Source: Liolophura sinensis
Lineage: Eukaryota; Mollusca; Polyplacophora; Chitonida; Chitonidae
Length of the DNA stretch: 64,000 nucleotides
Reading direction: 5' to 3'
Assembly: GCF_032854445.1 (NCBI RefSeq)
Contig: NC_088307.1
Span: forward strand, 17,486,001 to 17,550,000
Shown: piece after piece, positions 52,833 through 64,000 of the stretch
Position numbering within the stretch: position 1 is the stretch's first letter
Layout of the letters: each line of letters begins with the position of its first letter
Position numbers and translations under genes: made by a program
The notes under the pieces: model-generated
What the model saw: only the letters and a program-made list of their open reading frames with translations
Told to the model about the DNA's origin: nothing
Databases searched by the model: none

Positions 52833-53181
52833 TGAACTGCTAGGATGTGCCTAGATGCAGGTTCAATCCCCGGCCTTGGACAGGAATTTGTGCATTCAAC
52901 CTCTCTCCCTGTTCATGGGGCCTTGATAACAACACAAGGTGTCAAAGACACTTGTTCGGTTGCTTGTGCAGTTTAGTGTTCAATGAAAATCGCTTGTTTT
53001 TCATCAACATGGTGTATCTTTTACAAATTGGAAAGTTCACCAATGGAGTTTTATCCGTGCATAAAACTGACTGTCATCATACATCAGTGAGATATTCTTT
53101 TTTTTTTTTTTTAATATCCATAGATATTTGAAATATTTTTGAGTATGGAGTTATATACAACAATTAAAATAACTTAGTTGA

Positions 53182-53322
53182 CCAGAGTTTTATGCTGCAC
53201 TTGATAATATGTCAGTTATACAACAGCAGCCATCATTATGGTGGGAGGAAACCGGGCAGAGCCCAAGGGAAACCCATGACCATCCGCAGGTTGCTGACAG
53301 ACCTTCCTAAGTACGACCAGAC
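53182..53322 (-). mobile_element. SINE family 1, partial
   Basis: A degraded tail (AGTTTTATGCTGCACTTGAT), then a well-kept body from GGTGGGAGGAAACCGGGCAG to CAGACCTTCC. Confidence 0.8.
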
Positions 53323-53881
53323 AGGAACTAACTCAGACAGAGTAGCCGATATACAATATGGCCAGCTATTTGCCATCGGTTTCCATTTTTCACACAAACA
53401 CGTTTTCACATGCTGTCCATCCTCACCTAATCACAGGAATGCAGCGAATATGTTTTTATCTGTTAAAAGCCACGATACATTAAGCAGGATATGAACTGTA
53501 GTTTACAGGGTATTTAAGGTAATATAATGGGAAGACGAAGCCTCACATGTATCAGTAAGGTTATAAAGTTGAGCAGTTCCTATCCTCAAGGTCAGGACAG
53601 CGACAAATAGTCACAATGTCTGACCACAAGAATTATTAAGCTAAGGTAAGGAGACAAAAAAAGGGGCACCATCACAAATTCCTGTTCGATAAAGCCACAG
53701 ATGTGACATTTATATGTACCAGCTACCACAGAATAATACACACCAGTTTTCCCTTCGAATCTCATAAAGAATACACTAAGTTCAGGAAATCTACTTAACA
53801 CGACATGACGGAAATTAGATTAATTAGAGGGTAGCTAAAACAGATCACACTGACTAACATGAATGGCAGATACATAGTTAC

Positions 53882-54477
53882 TTAAAGGAGAAGAAAACAT
53901 AAAAATGATGTCACAATAAGATGAAAGAGCGTCAAAACTTATTTGTAAATATGATCTTTAATATTTTTTTGGATTTTTTTTTTTTCAAGAGAAAAGGGTA
54001 TTTGAAAATATTTTTATATGGTGGGTATTTGGGACCAGCTTTTGGTATTTATTGTTGTTGCAAAATAAAGTTCTAAGTAAGCATGTAATGCTTGTGTAAT
54101 AAATTTATTTGAATGTAAATTTGTTGTTTATATCGAAACATATGCATTTAACCTAAATTATGATAATATTTATGAACATATTAAAAATATAAATATGATC
54201 CAAATTGAGGTTAAATACATTTGTTTGCCGAAAAGAACAAAATCCAGTGCAAAAAAATTTATTAAACTTGTGTTACATGCTCATTTATGACATTATTAAA
54301 CAAAGACTATAAATACCAAAAGGTGGTCCCAAATACCCACCATACAAAAACGATTTTCAGGTGTCTTTCTCTCCTTAAGAAAGAATTAGTAAAAATATTG
54401 AAGGCCACATTTAGGAATAACTTTTCACACTCTTTCATCCGAACTTTATGTCACTTTTATGTTTTCCACACCTTTAA
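53882..54477. mobile_element. foldback element, about 596 bp, ends in TTAA
   Basis: The outer arms (TTAAAGGAGAAGAAAACATA and, opposite strand, TTTAAAGGTGTGGAAAACAT) and an inner pair (TGGTGGGTATTTGGGACCAG, opposite strand TGGTGGGTATTTGGGACCAC) are inverted repeats. Same family as 12675–13257. No coding capacity. Confidence 0.65.
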
Positions 54478-55249
54478 AGAGCTGTTTGTCACAACCATAA
54501 AAGTACACAAAGGTTAATATTTCATCAGATTTTTTCATGGCTAATACCTGAAAAATGTCAATGTTCGCAATGTTTATCTATTTTATTGGCCAGCAAAAAA
54601 AATTGCTCTTGTGATAATTATATTTTGACATTTGATAGGACTGCACGTCTGTAAAGTGCATCAGTTGGATTTCATAATTTGCCTGGATATAATTATTGTA
54701 ATTTCACCCTATTTTATAAACACATGGCTCTTTTTTTTTTTTTTGTAATGTAGCTCTGGGGAATATTTCACTATGAATGTGACACCAGTCAGGTTAAATG
54801 GAAACCAGGAAAACATGTAGACTTATAGGTGGATCAAGAGCCATTTTGTTCTACTTACCATAACACATTGAGTAGAAAGTTGACATGACTGCTGTTCAAT
54901 GCTACACTCAATTTCATTCATACAGCAGTGATCAGTTTTCTGGGTGGAGGAAGTATCAATGACTGCAGTGTTAAACACAAGACCATATTTCACTGGTTAT
55001 GTGGATGACCCCTTAATTGGCACTATCACAGGAGTCAAAATGTTGGTCATTAAAATTCAGTTGTTTTTTCAAGAGCTCAAAATAAAAATGCCACAATTTT
55101 GACGTAGATGACGTATTTGGTATCATACAAATATTCACAATTTCAAACTTAACAAATGATTGTTTGCGGTAGATTATCCACTTGAATGCTATTCTACGAT
55201 CATAAACACATGTACATGAGATGTAATAAATTTCACACCTATAAATCAC

Positions 55250-55450
55250 TCAGTCGCTGTGAGTTAAAGTATGGTTCATGCTGGCTTCCTCCCCGGCTGT
55301 ACATGGGAATGTCTGACAGCAACCTGCAGATGGTCGTGGATTTCCCCTCGGCTCTGCCCGGTTTCCACCCCCATAATGCTGGCTGCCGTGGTATAAGTGA
55401 AATATTCTTGAGAACGGAGTAAAACACCAATCAAATAAATAAATAAATAT
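55250..55450 (+). mobile_element. SINE family 1
   Basis: From the CGCTGTGAGTTAAAGTATGG region (a damaged B box) to the AACACCAATCAAATAAATAA tail. Confidence 0.84.
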
Positions 55451-57765
55451 AAATCATACTGAATGACCTTTGTTCTTGTTCAGCTTTTGAACACCTTAAA
55501 ACATGAAACATTTTGACCCCTGTGTTGTCTCTCTATTGTGTAGTCTTTTACATGAGGTAAGTACATGTAACATTTCTTCCTGTGACTAACACATTTTCGC
55601 TTCCAGAGCCTACAGTACATGTAGTTCTGTGCTCATATCTATTGATAGAAGATAAATGGTCTCCAACAGACTTCACCCATGATAGACCAAAAAGACAGTT
55701 CACCACACCACTGTCACCACTGGTCAAAAGCATATTCTACACAGATATAATTAATGCCTTAATTAAACCAGATCAATAATTAGTCACAAAGATCCAAAGT
55801 CACAAAGTATTTCAAATTCATAAGAATTCTTTCCATTAATTAAGGCTCTGGCGTCATCTGAAGTAACCAAATGAATGCGGTATCATCTTCCAAATGAGAA
55901 AAGAACATGCATAATTTTTCTGCCAAAATTTCTTCGCCTAAATGTTAAGACTGAGGGTCATGTGTGGAAAACTCAGCAGCCATTACCTACTTATGACCAC
56001 GTTAGTCACAAACCAGTCACATTTTAGCTCACATTATGTATTTATCTACTCTCACAGAAAATGTCAAATCCCTGAGCCCATGTCTCTCATTAGACCATGT
56101 ATAATTCCAAACCAATCCTCTGCATGCTTAATTACACATGAACGATTGATTACAATCTGATATCATCAGTGCATTTTTTTTTTAAAGCCAATTAGCTAAT
56201 TGCACTCCCCTCCCTCTTGAACCTCTCCTACCTCCCAAAAAAACCCCACAATAGTCTAATTCGTTGAACTTTACATTCACGATTGCATGATGACACAAAT
56301 TTGAAACAATGTAACGTATGTCCACAATGATTTAGAAACTGGAAATACCCAGTTTCTGTTTTAGATCACTTTTAAACAGGGTTTGAATTCCTGCATGCAG
56401 TATTGTGTTATTCTGTGTTTACAAGAAGGAAAATCTGTATGCTTACAATACTACACACATTATTATATATCGACCAAATATCTAAATTTTTCTCTCCCTG
56501 ATCAATCTAAATATCATCAATGATTAACAACAACGAAATAAATATATAAGTAAAACTCACCTACAGTTACTAAGGACAGATATGTACGAATTAAAAAATT
56601 TGCGTAATTGGTACACAAGGAATCTCTTTTACCATTTAATAGACATCCAGCTTAAAAGCTTTCTGCTCTTCATGAAATAAAACGGTGTCACATAATACAA
56701 CTGGCATCAAACCATATCTGCACAGATATATCGACACAGATTGAGAGAAAACCTACATCCTTATATGAGGAGATTATTATTTCTGAACCCAGATTGCAAT
56801 ATTTCAACTTTCTGATCAATTCTAAAAATAAAACAAAATTTTCCTCATTTCATGTAGGTGTATGTATATATGTTATCAAAAAAAAAAATTATAAAGCACA
56901 ACAGGATACGGTTTCACTTTGATGATTGGATTCCTTTCCACTCTCCACACTGTGTTTTAGTGGTGCGACTGTGAGATTAAGAGGGTGTAGGGAGGGGTGG
57001 CAAAGGGGGCAGAGGGTATGTCAAATGATGTGTGTGTTCCATGTCTAAAACTGAAAACAAACAAAGGCTGCAGCTAGAAGTGCAATCAGAAGGTCAAGAA
57101 GCTCATTCCTGGCAGATCCGAATTCAACCCCAATGTCAACTCCAGCATTTCTGTTTTCCCATCTGATGATTCTGGTGCAGGCACATGTTTGACATTTATC
57201 ATCATTATCTGGTTAGAGAATGAGGAATAGAGATTTAAGATAAGTACCCTGTAACTGATCCTCTCTTGTCTACAGAACAACAGAACATCCCTGTATTGTT
57301 TTTGTGGTCAGGGATCGGTTACACATTTTTGTTGTTGTGAAAGTGTTGCTGTGGAAGTTGAAAATTTATTGAAGCAACAAAGATTCAATTGTGTCACACC
57401 AACAGTAGTGTGCTTTATCTGGCACTGGTCAGCTCTTCAACCCCAACTATAAACTTCTCATCATAGTTAGGTTCCTCAACAGCTGCTCTGGTTAACTCCA
57501 TTTACATCCATCTCAGAGGTTCCAAAATTCTGTGTAACAATGAAGCCCAGATACTGGCAAGATCAAGACAAAAGTTTATCACCTCAAACAATGGGAAAAC
57601 AGACAAACACAGAAAGAGACTGGTATCTGCCCCTCCATCTACTTACACTTATTAATTAGCACATAACTGGAGAGAAAACACCTTTTCAATGTCAAGATGA
57701 AGACAACCTTAAAGTCATGTAAGTACATTATGGACAGCAAATCCGAGTATTAAGTATTACATTCA

Positions 57766-57930
57766 TTTATTTATTTGTTCTGCGCCAAATATTTCACTTA
57801 TATGACAGTGGCCAGCATTGCTGGCAAACCTTCCCATGTATGGCCCTAGAGAAAGCCAACATGAGCAGGACTTGAACTCACAACCACCACATTGGTGGCG
57901 CTGGCACCTAACCACCTCAGCCACGGAGAC
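57766..57930 (-). mobile_element. SINE family 1, left arm of an inverted pair
   Basis: Tail, shortened body, B-box region (GGACTTGAACTCACAACCAC) and CCTCAGCCACGGAGA head, facing the copy at 57948–58097 head to head. Confidence 0.82.
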
Positions 57931-57947
57931 ATACTTTATTTATTTGA

Positions 57948-58097
57948 GGGGGGCCTCCGTGGCTGAGGTATTTAGCACTCCAGCATGACGCAATGACCCA
58001 GGAGCCTCTCATGAATGTGGTCGCTGTGAGTTCAAGTCCAGCTCATGTATAAATGAAATATTCTTGAGTTTGGCTTAAGACACCAATCAAATAAATG
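57948..58097 (+). mobile_element. SINE family 1, right arm of an inverted pair
   Basis: The clearest head here: GGGGGGCCTCCGTGGCTGAG, then GACCCAGGAGCCTCTCATGA, then the B box GAGTTCAAGTCC. Most of the body is deleted; the tail reads AAGACACCAATCAAATAAAT. Confidence 0.85.
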
Positions 58098-58518
58098 ATT
58101 TACGTCATACTCAATAATCTTAATTTACTATTACAGGTGTATGATAATCAGTGTTAGCGTGACAAGTTACAAGCCTACAATACAGATTACTTCTCACCTA
58201 AACACCAGTGAAACCAGGATGTACATGTAACTTACAACGTACCTGACACACACTTGTTACATACATGTGTGTCTATACACAAGCACCTGCCGAAACTATC
58301 ACCTCATTGATGACTTATGTTACTGTACCAATGATGACCACATGACACAGCACAGTTTCCCAGCTATCATATACCTGATGATCTGACAAATTCAGCCACA
58401 AGGACACCACAGTGTGTGTTTGTTCAGGGAAATGAACCTGGGCATTTCCTACAGTGACCCTGACTTTTTAACCAGACACACACAAATATTTGAAAGGCCC
58501 ATGAACAATAAAACTGCA

Positions 58519-58520
<2 letters not shown>

Positions 58521-58602
<82 letters not shown>
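58521..58602. repeat. TA microsatellite, then TG
   Basis: About 37 TA repeats followed by a few TG. The repetitive open frames across it are by-products. Confidence 0.97.
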
Positions 58603-59777
58603 ACCTTCTTTACACTTCACATGGTAAGAATTAGGAATTCCTTTCAGAAATAATGGTAAGAAAAATTTAAAGTTATACATCAATCTTGAATCAGGTGACC
58701 AACAAAGCCATTAAGAATTAAAGGTTTAATGTGCAACTTTTAACAAAATCTCAAATAAATAAATAAATAAATAAATAAATTTAACAAAATCATTTGGGCT
58801 TTGCTTGCTGCTTTACATTGTGCTTTTCAATATTAATTTCCCCTCAGGCTGGACGAGGTGCTGTCTCACAGCAACGCCATGCTGAAGACACCAGAGATGT
58901 TTCATTCAGTCAGAGTAGCCTATCCTCTATTGTGAGATACACGGAGAGAAAATACCAAGCCTGTCAGCATTGAAGTCATCTTTAAAGGCACTTTACCATT
59001 TCATAAATATGTCTGCATCTATGCTTGAGGATTTTACACCATATCATTTTAAAATATCATTCTAAACTATCACTACATGTAGGGCATCAACGATGACAAC
59101 AAATTGTGCTTTTTGTCAAGTATACATGCAACCTCTTTGCCACTGATTGGCATACAGTATGCTAAATAAGCAGAGGTATAAAAACACATGCGTGTCCATA
59201 CAAGAAAATGCTGAAGAACTGTTGAACATTATGCATATGAATGTCTTTTTTTTTCTTTCTCTCTTGGTTGTCTCCAGACACTCCGGTTACAAAGTGCAGG
59301 AAGTGAGTGTGGTGAGGGTACTTGACATTCACCATGGCCACCCACCCCTTAGTCCCCCACCCCCTCAGTCCTCCACCAAACCCTTTAATTCCCTCTACCA
59401 CACGGCCTTAACAACTCCCCATCTGAGCCCCAACCCTCGCTTGGCTCCACTCCTTTCCCCAGCACACTCCACACTTAACCACTTGAAAACATAAGTACAT
59501 CCTTTAGGCCTGAAATACAACTCCATTCACAAGCCTCTAAGACTCACACTGCACTTTTTTAAAGTTTTTAATATACGGTTATACTACGCTTATTTTGACA
59601 TTATTTATTATTTTCTCATCACTGTGATGTCTGAAACAATCATATTTATCATGACATAAACATTTGTGAAGATCAAAAGTCAGCCACTCCGGTCAATATA
59701 CATTATACCTGAACTTCTAGTTTATAGGTTCAACCATTTGTTTTGACTGTACGTATATGGTAAGAAGCAAATGGGTA

Positions 59778-59999
59778 CTACCCTAATTCCTCAACCTTTT
59801 CACAAATGAAAGAGCAACTTCCAGTGCAATTTATGCACATTTATAATGAGATGTTGGAGACTAAAATACATCAGTTAGTTTGGCCAGTTTCAGGGCTTCA
59901 TGAAGAGTATAATTTTATCAGTCTACACTGAATAACGCCTTAGTAATATACTTGAATAAAGACTTTGCAAACATGGGGAGAGGGTGAAGAATTACAGTA
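59778..59999. mobile_element. MITE-like element, about 220 bp, copy 2
   Basis: Same element as 9719–9929, direct orientation, sharing CCCTAATTCCTCAACCTTTT at the left end and GGGTGAAGAATTACAGTA at the right. Confidence 0.6.
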
Positions 60000-60860
60000 G
60001 CATATATCGCAAGTCAAAAAAAAAAAAAAAAAAGAGAACACAGGTCGTAACTACAGTGGTTTTGCTAGACGCTTGAGGTTGTGAGTTCAAGCCTCACTTA
60101 AGTCAACATTTTCACTCGTTCACAAGCTGTTTCAATGTTGAAAATTATAATATCTACATTAATGCACATGTATTCCTTGGGCAACTGCACTTGGATCTTC
60201 CTGTATACCTAATACCGAAAACGTTACAATTTCAACCAAATGAATATGCCAGAAGTACTAAGTGTTAGAAAGTCAAGAGGTGAGGAAGCAAAGATTTTAT
60301 CAATGACTTATCTGAGATGGGCTGAATCTCTGGGAAACATAATATGAGATATTATGCTAATCAATTCAGTTCTGCCCAAACACTAAAAACAGGAAGCAGC
60401 TGACGTGAACTGATGGTGAGAAGATTGAAAGTTAGCACAAAATGATTGACATAAATTGGGAGATCAGCCAAATACGGGCATAAAACTTAGGTTACAACAT
60501 TCACTAAGGGCGGTTCCATTAAAACAACTGTCATATTAATGGCAGCGTAAAGATATTCATAAGGACAGCCAAAAATATCAATTTCTGGATTATACACAAA
60601 ATAGTTTTGTTTTTTTATCCAATTAACAGCTACCTTTTGTTATGCACACATTCCTTTAAATATCACTTTAAGTATACTGAAACACTACATTGTAACAATA
60701 ATTAATTAAATAGTAACTGTCAGCTTTATGCTGATTGAGATTTGCATACTGTTACTAGCTTGGGATGATGAATGCCCTTTGGACCCAGCTGCATGCTTTC
60801 AATTTCTGGGCACTAAATAACAATTTTGCCACTTCTAATTCATTACATATACGGTACAGA

Positions 60861-61066
60861 AGTACTTCAAAACTATTACATAATCAGCTTACCACTTCTG
60901 TAGTGTTACTCATAGAAATCAGTACTTCAAAACTATTACATAATCAGCTTACCACTTCTGTAGTGTTACTTATAGATATCAGTACTTCAAAACTATTACA
61001 TAATCAGCTTTCCACTTCTGTAATGTTACTTACACATGTCAGTACTTCAAAACTATTACATAATCA
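60861..61066. repeat. 60-bp tandem repeat, 3.4 copies
   Basis: Unit starting AGTACTTCAAAACTATTACA, with very little divergence. Confidence 0.96.
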
Positions 61067-61116
61067 AACAATCATTTTCAGTTAAAGCCCTAAATCTGTG
61101 TGCATATTGTATTTAT

Positions 61117-61322
61117 TTATTTATCTATTTGATTGGTGTTTTACGCCATACTCAAAATATTGCACATGATGGCAGCCATCATTATGGCAGGAGGAAATCG
61201 AGCAGAGCTCAGGGGAAACCCACGACCACCCGCAGGTTGCTGCCAGACTTTCCCTGAACTTGAACTCATAACAACCGCATTGGTGAGAGACTTCTGGGTC
61301 ATTGCACTGCACTGACAAGCTA
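61117..61322 (-). mobile_element. SINE family 1
   Basis: Tail with TTTATTTATTTATCTATTTG, a body with small deletions, the B-box region and GACTTCTGGGTCATTGCACT. Confidence 0.84.
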
Positions 61323-62505
61323 GTATTATACTATCACACTATCACATGTGCACAATCTTTTAACTACTTTTCAAATATACACAAAAAACAGGAACTGATC
61401 TAGTCAATAGTTTTTTTTAAGCACTGAAAGTATTAAAACACTACTGTATATTTATTTATCAAAATTGTTCAGAGGAAGACCTTAATTATTACGTCAAATA
61501 ATAAGGCAATGAAAATGAATAGCATTTTATTCAGTGGATATTGCATAGGATTTATTCGGGGTCTAAATTAATTGCAATTACTGATATCATGTAATAAACA
61601 CACATGAATACAGATATGAAGAGATTTGAAATCCCAATTCAGTGTCTAATCATTATGATCGAGTTTGAAATTTTAAACTAAAAAATGTAGCTACTTTCTG
61701 CTTCCTGCAATCAGTTTCTTATCTTAAAAGCCTGCTAGGATGAGTGATGGTCATTTTCTGCTTCCTGGCTTCCCAAATGTCTTTATTTTTCCACAAATCA
61801 CAGAAGCATGCCTGTAAAAACTGATAGTCTGAGTGACATATGGCATTTGACTTCCTCTCTGTCACTGTAGCATTGAGCTGAACAGCTGTGGAAGACGACA
61901 GGGAGTCCAAAACTTTAGATATTACTCAGTGATAATTATGTTTGACATCTATAACCTGGGTTATAGAGGGTCCCATGCTAGATGGAGCTATAGATCAGAC
62001 CAGGGGCTCTGTGTAAAACACTTCATCTGCACACCTCAATATCTGCTTAAACTCAGCCCATAAAAAGTTTGGACAGAAATACTTGTGGTGTGGATTGGCA
62101 TGCTGTTGTGTGGCCAGAGTGACAGTGTTGTACATGTACGTAGATATACCCGACCATAGCTGGGGCGGCTGTGTGACTCAGGTCTGGGATGTCAGTTCTG
62201 GCTCATGCCCAGGGCATACAAACACGTAGCTACAGCTAACATGGTCATGACATGGAAGCCTGTTAAGTGACAGCTCATACTGATAGCAAGGTATCAAACC
62301 CACTCTGGTCAAGTCTACATACCTGTACAGGTAACATCAGTGGATCGTCTTTCACAGGTAAGAAAAATATTTCACAGATAGGATTTAAATTGCTCATTTG
62401 ATTGATTGGTGTTCATCACCATGAAAGAATTTTCACAGTTTCTCTAAATGACTATAAATTTTGTCCATGAGTTCCAACTTTCCCATTTTTTTTTTTATTC
62501 TAAGA

Positions 62506-62660
62506 GTTCTATGTATTTTAGAAAGGTGTTTTTGAGGTTTGCTTGGAACATAGGATGATATCCTACTGGAAAATTGTAAGTTTCAGGACCGAAAATACTA
62601 TTTTGTGACATTTATTTCCCTCTGCAAATGTACTTTTGTAGGCGAAATTTTAGGCTGTAG
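62506..62660. repeat. unclassified interspersed repeat, copy 2
   Basis: Reverse-complement relative of 14990–15149, sharing TTTGAGGTTTGCTTGGAACA. No sign of coding. Confidence 0.6.
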
Positions 62661-63123
62661 TAGGTATGTCACAATTCTTCACATTTTATCATGTGACCGA
62701 TCAGTACCAATTTAACTACAAAATGTAATCCTTTCTTCAGATACGAATACCTGTAAACTTGTAATTCAATGCAGGTACAAGTACACTGCACACACATTTA
62801 ATTAGATGTATGTGTTAATTAAAATACTAACCCAATTACACACCCACGTACCTGTACATGCCACTCAATGACTGCTGACTCTCATTTTGCAATTACCTGA
62901 TTTACATGATCATATTTGAAAATTAAAACCATATCATTCATTTCTTCTTTGACATTGCTGTTCATGTTCTTGCACATATGATTTGTTAAAAGAATTGAAG
63001 AAGGATTTAAATACCAAAAAAAATCTGAAGCAAAAGGCACATATTTTTAGGATTATTTCTATTATTTAATATATGTAGTCTGCTCAGTTGTTAAAAAAAA
63101 CCCTTTACATCCAGTCTATCAGA

Positions 63124-63329
63124 TTTATTTATTTATTTGATTGGTGTTTTACGTCGTACTCAAGAATATTTCACTTATACAACGGCAGCCAGCATTATAG
63201 TGGGTGTAAAACGGGGACAGCCCAGGGGAAACCCACGACCATCCGCAGGTTACTGGCAGACCTTCCCACATACGACCGGAGAGGAAGCCAGCATGAGCTG
63301 GGCTTGAACTCACAGCGACCGCATTGGTC
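63124..63329 (-). mobile_element. SINE family 1
   Basis: Tail, body and the GCTTGAACTCACAGCGACCG region, ending at GCATTGG. It lacks the A-box end. Confidence 0.86.
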
Positions 63330-64000
63330 AGTCTATCAGAACCTACAGGAATGATGTGATTAGTACAATTTATCAAATAAGCTGCATCCAATGTTTCACG
63401 AAATAATAAAACAAATCCTTTTAGAGGTATAGTTTTGACGCCATGTCAAAGCATGGCTGGCAAGGCTACATGTATATAGGCACGGTAACATGACAAACTC
63501 TATGTTGTACACCTGTATGTAGAGAAGACTTTAGTGATGAAAAGAAACCATACGACAAAATACAGTGTTTCCGTTTTGTGCTGAAATGATGCCTGCCAAA
63601 AAGTCAAACACTGATATATTCTTCACAATTTCTACCTATAAGTAAACGCATGTGAAGTAGGGGGAAAAAAACAGTATTGTCAGAACTTTAAGTCATGTGT
63701 GTTGGTTGGTTGGGTGGTAGGTTGAAGTTATTGGTGTCTCCATTCAGCTGAATGATGTGCGCCACAAACAATACAAGGGTATGAGTGGGACAATGCATGT
63801 AAAATATGAAGTAGTCTTACACAAAGGCTACATACAAAAAGAATATTGAGCCAATTGGAAGCCCACCTTTTGAGTGCATTGTGAAGAAAAAGGGTCACAG
63901 AGAATAGTTTTCAGGTTAAGTTTTTGGGGTAACAATATCTCTCTGGCCTGACTGTACTGAAATGATGGCTGTATAGCCCTGGATCAGATCCAAAGTAATA

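Larger units (their letters stand above)
51107..64000. other. 12.9 kb with no recognisable hemicentin exon
   Basis: Upstream of the Ig 1 exon I find no further Ig, VWA or signal-peptide coding sequence on the minus strand. The stretch is either a very long intron or gene-poor sequence beside another exon group. It holds the SINEs, foldback elements, microsatellite and array listed separately. Two short exon-like frames (58842–59494 plus, 61719–61912 minus) are too weak to call genes. Confidence 0.6.

Noticed and set aside
57086-57280. A 64-codon minus-strand frame ending GMSFLTF
   Set aside because: No domain, no good donor or matching phase, and no link to neighbouring exons.
57948-58025. 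A tRNA gene
   Set aside because: A- and B-box matches are present but no cloverleaf can be drawn, and the sequence continues into the SINE body and tail.
58414-58683. Open frames with a long Tyr-Ile repeat
   Set aside because: They translate the TA microsatellite.

Overview
The window is eukaryotic: GT–AG introns, exons of 80–300 bp scattered in AT-rich DNA, tRNA-derived SINEs, a Tc1/mariner element and many minisatellites. The repeats (a SINE with the tail read as GGTGTTTTACGCCGTACTC, and a second with GGTTTAACGTCGTACTC) are of a kind I associate from memory with marine molluscs, and the gene exists in most animals. My best guess is a mollusc, possibly a bivalve; the species cannot be fixed from the sequence.

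One gene dominates. Reading the minus strand from about 51.1 kb down to 1.75 kb gives 39 exons: 25 immunoglobulin (I-set) domains followed by five thrombospondin type 1 (TSP1) domains, 7,815 coding bases or about 2,605 residues, in one continuous phase-1 reading frame. Long runs of I-set domains followed by TSP1 domains are the signature of hemicentin, a secreted giant of the extracellular matrix and basement membranes. Both ends are missing: the signal peptide, VWA domain and any earlier Ig domains would lie above 51.1 kb or beyond 64 kb, and further TSP1, G2F/nidogen and EGF domains would lie below position 1. Sixteen Ig domains are single exons. Nine are split by an intron, in all three phases and at different places.

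Layout: 1–1426 minisatellite (64-bp unit); 1.75–5.3 kb five TSP1 exons; 6.3–17.2 kb the split Ig domains 25 to 22 and the second exon of Ig 21, with many minisatellites; 17.45–18.97 kb a Tc1/mariner element; 19.4–21.05 kb a 42-bp array touching a splice donor; 21.9–22.65 kb a 34-bp array made of an exon end plus its splice donor; 24–44.4 kb mostly single-exon Ig domains; 44.7–51.1 kb two more split Ig domains; 51.1–64 kb no recognisable exon, only SINEs, foldback elements, a long TA microsatellite and a 60-bp array.

The most striking signal is that several minisatellites grew out of the gene's own 5' splice sites. The clearest, at 21898–22645, has about 22 tandem copies of the last 25 coding bases of Ig 20 together with a consensus GTAAGT donor, so the true donor sits beside some 21 decoys. 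Reading into any of them in frame meets a stop codon at once. A decayed copy of the same exon lies just beyond the array.
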